From positions 1-7,997 of the forward strand of contig JAHEDL010000066.1 of the NCBI GenBank assembly GCA_024641255.1: a stretch of 7,997 nt of DNA, written 5' to 3'. The stretch is from Pseudorhodobacter sp. GTDB taxonomy: Bacteria > Pseudomonadota > Alphaproteobacteria > Rhodobacterales > Rhodobacteraceae. Below, piece after piece: positions 6,331 through 7,997 of this stretch; position 1 is the stretch's first letter; the number at the start of each line of letters is the position of its first letter. The notes under the pieces are model-generated. The model searched no databases, had not been told where the DNA came from, and worked only from the letters and a program-made list of their open reading frames with translations. A program made the position numbers and the translations under genes.

Positions 6331-7997
6331 ATGTCGGATCAGGCAGCGCAGAAGTATGCGGCCTCGAAAGAGTTTGTTGCCTCGGCACATGTGAACGCCG
6401 AGCAGTACCGTTCGATGTATCGCGAATCTGTTGCCGACCCGGAATATTTCTGGGGCCAGCAAGGCAAGCGCATTGACTGGATCCAAGATTATACCAAGGT
6501 CAAGGATACCAACTTCAACCGCGGCGAAGTTTCGATCAAATGGTTCGAAGACGGCACCCTGAACGTGTCGGCCAACTGCATCGACCGCCACATGGTTTCC
6601 CGCGCCACCCAGACCGCGATCATCTGGGAACCCGATGATCCCAAGACCCCCGCCCAGCACATCACCTATGCCCAACTGCTGGAAAACACCTCGCGCATGG
6701 CCAATGTGCTGAAATCGCATGGTGTGACCAAGGGCGACCGCGTGGTGATCTATCTGCCGATGATCCCGGAAGCCGCCTATGCCATGCTGGCTTGCGCCCG
6801 GATCGGTGCGATTCATTCGATCGTTTTTGCAGGCTTCTCGCCCGATGCGCTGGCGAACCGCATCAACGATTCCGCCGCCAAAGTGGTGATCACCGCCGAC
6901 TTCGCGCCGCGTGGTGGCAAGAAGACCGCGCTGAAATCCAACGCTGATCAGGCGCTGCGCCATTGCGATGACCGGGTGAAATGCCTTGTGGTCAAGCACA
7001 CCGGCGATCAGATTCACTGGAACGAAGGCCGCGACTTTGACGTGAAGGCCGAAATGGCCGACGCCAAGCCCTATTGCGCCTATGTCGAAATGGGCGCCGA
7101 AGACCCGCTGTTCATCCTTTATACCTCGGGGTCGACCGGCAAGCCGAAGGGCGTGGTGCACACCTCGGGCGGTTATTTGGTTTATGCGGCGATGACGCAG
7201 CAGATCACCTTCGATTACCATGATGGCGACGTGTTCTGGTGCACCGCCGATGTGGGTTGGGTCACCGGCCACAGCTATATCATCTATGGCCCGCTGGCGA
7301 ATGGCGCGACCACGGTGATGTTTGAAGGCGTGCCCACCTTCCCCGATGCGGGCCGGTTCTGGGAAGTCTGCGCCAAGCACAAGGTCAACCAGTTCTACAC
7401 CGCCCCCACCGCGATCCGCAGCCTGATGGGCATGGGCGCCGAGTGGGTCGAAAAGCATGACCTGTCCAGCCTGAAGCTGTTGGGGTCGGTCGGCGAACCG
7501 ATCAACCCCGAAGCGTGGAACTGGTACAACACCCATGTCGGCAAGGGCAAATGCCCGATTGTCGATACGTTCTGGCAGACCGAAACCGGTGGCCACCTGA
7601 TCACCCCGATTCCGGGCGCTATCCCGCAAAAGCCGGGGTCGGCCACTCTGCCGTTCTTTGGCATCAAGCCGATCGTGCTGGACCCAGCCACCGCGCAGGT
7701 GCAGGAGCAAATCGAAACCGACGGCGTGCTGTGCATCTCTGACAGCTGGCCGGGACAGATGCGCACGCTTTGGGGCGACCATGCCCGCTTTGAAGAGGCG
7801 TATTTCAGCCAGTATCCGGGCTATTATTTCACCGGTGACGGCTGCCGCCGCGATGCAGATGGCTACTACTGGATCACCGGCCGCGTTGACGACGTGATCA
7901 ACGTGTCGGGGCACCGCATGGGCACCGCCGAGGTTGAATCGGCGCTGGTGGCGCACCCGAAAGTGGCCGAGGCCGCGGTGGTGGGCTATCCGCATGA
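6331..7997 (+). CDS. acs: Acetyl-CoA synthetase (AMP-forming), 3' end off window
   Basis: The enzyme activates acetate with ATP and CoA, via acetyl-AMP, to acetyl-CoA in the cytoplasm, feeding the TCA cycle and acetate assimilation. The window holds 555 codons of a family about 650 residues long. Motifs in order: the ATP-binding loop [11 protein letters not shown] (264-274), GEPIN (388-392), FWQTETGG (414-421), YFTGDG (499-504) and the hinge region [15 protein letters not shown] (517-531). Trp415 matches the tryptophan (W414 in Salmonella Acs) that shapes the acetate pocket, so acetate is preferred over longer acids. D503 and R529 match the conserved adenylate-binding positions. The C-terminal catalytic lysine, the site of regulatory acetylation in Acs, lies beyond the edge. 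ATG 6331 has GGAG six bases upstream and gives the family-typical N-terminus. No frameshift is seen. A long AT-rich region and leader upstream suggest its own promoter. Confidence 0.97.
   Translation, partial: MSDQAAQKYAASKEFVASAHVNAEQYRSMYRESVADPEYFWGQQGKRIDWIQDYTKVKDTNFNRGEVSIKWFEDGTLNVSANCIDRHMVSRATQTAIIWEPDDPKTPAQHITYAQLLENTSRMANVLKSHGVTKGDRVVIYLPMIPEAAYAMLACARIGAIHSIVFAGFSPDALANRINDSAAKVVITADFAPRGGKKTALKSNADQALRHCDDRVKCLVVKHTGDQIHWNEGRDFDVKAEMADAKPYCAYVEMGAEDPLFILYTSGSTGKPKGVVHTSGGYLVYAAMTQQITFDYHDGDVFWCTADVGWVTGHSYIIYGPLANGATTVMFEGVPTFPDAGRFWEVCAKHKVNQFYTAPTAIRSLMGMGAEWVEKHDLSSLKLLGSVGEPINPEAWNWYNTHVGKGKCPIVDTFWQTETGGHLITPIPGAIPQKPGSATLPFFGIKPIVLDPATAQVQEQIETDGVLCISDSWPGQMRTLWGDHARFEEAYFSQYPGYYFTGDGCRRDADGYYWITGRVDDVINVSGHRMGTAEVESALVAHPKVAEAAVVGYPH

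Noticed and set aside
6298..7995. A 565-codon open frame on the minus strand opposite acs
   Set aside because: The plus-strand frame encodes acetyl-CoA synthetase with all motifs in order. The minus frame is rich in His, Arg and Gly with no recognisable domain, typical of antisense shadow frames in GC-rich genes.

Overview
The window is high-GC (roughly 60%) DNA with the codon use and gene content of an alphaproteobacterium, most likely a member of the Rhodobacterales (Rhodobacter/Roseobacter relatives). This is inferred from recalled protein families: a FlaA1/CapD-type sugar dehydratase, a long beta-helix protein of a type seen next to exopolysaccharide genes in that order, a short flavin-barrel protein, a SulP transporter and an acetyl-CoA synthetase. 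No search was run. There are five protein-coding genes, the first and last cut by the window edges. I see no tRNA, rRNA, CRISPR array, insertion sequence or phage integration site.

Layout. Positions 1-1185 (minus) hold the N-terminal 395 residues of a membrane-anchored nucleotide-sugar 4,6-dehydratase of polysaccharide synthesis. A 287-base divergent spacer (1186-1472) follows, comparatively AT-rich on the dehydratase side and carrying an imperfect hairpin on the other. Positions 1473-3761 (plus) encode a 762-residue pectate-lyase-like right-handed beta-helix protein with no visible secretion signal. Its stop codon overlaps that of a convergent gene at 3758-4261 (minus), a short PNPOx/HugZ-like flavin-barrel protein. 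That gene is divergent, across 72 bases, from a SulP anion transporter with a C-terminal STAS domain (4334-5953, plus). A perfect hairpin overlaps the sulP stop codon. A 377-base spacer (5954-6330) ends in an AT-rich promoter region and a structured-looking leader for acetyl-CoA synthetase (acs, 6331 onward, plus), which runs off the window with 555 codons seen.

The left third looks like the edge of a surface-polysaccharide locus: the dehydratase makes a deoxy-sugar precursor, and the divergent beta-helix protein plausibly binds, cuts or epimerises the polymer. The right two thirds look like ordinary chromosomal housekeeping: a flavoprotein, anion uptake and acetate activation. I found no clear evidence of an undescribed defence or mobile system. 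The best leads are the beta-helix protein, which has a surface-type fold but no recognisable export signal, and the acs 5' leader.
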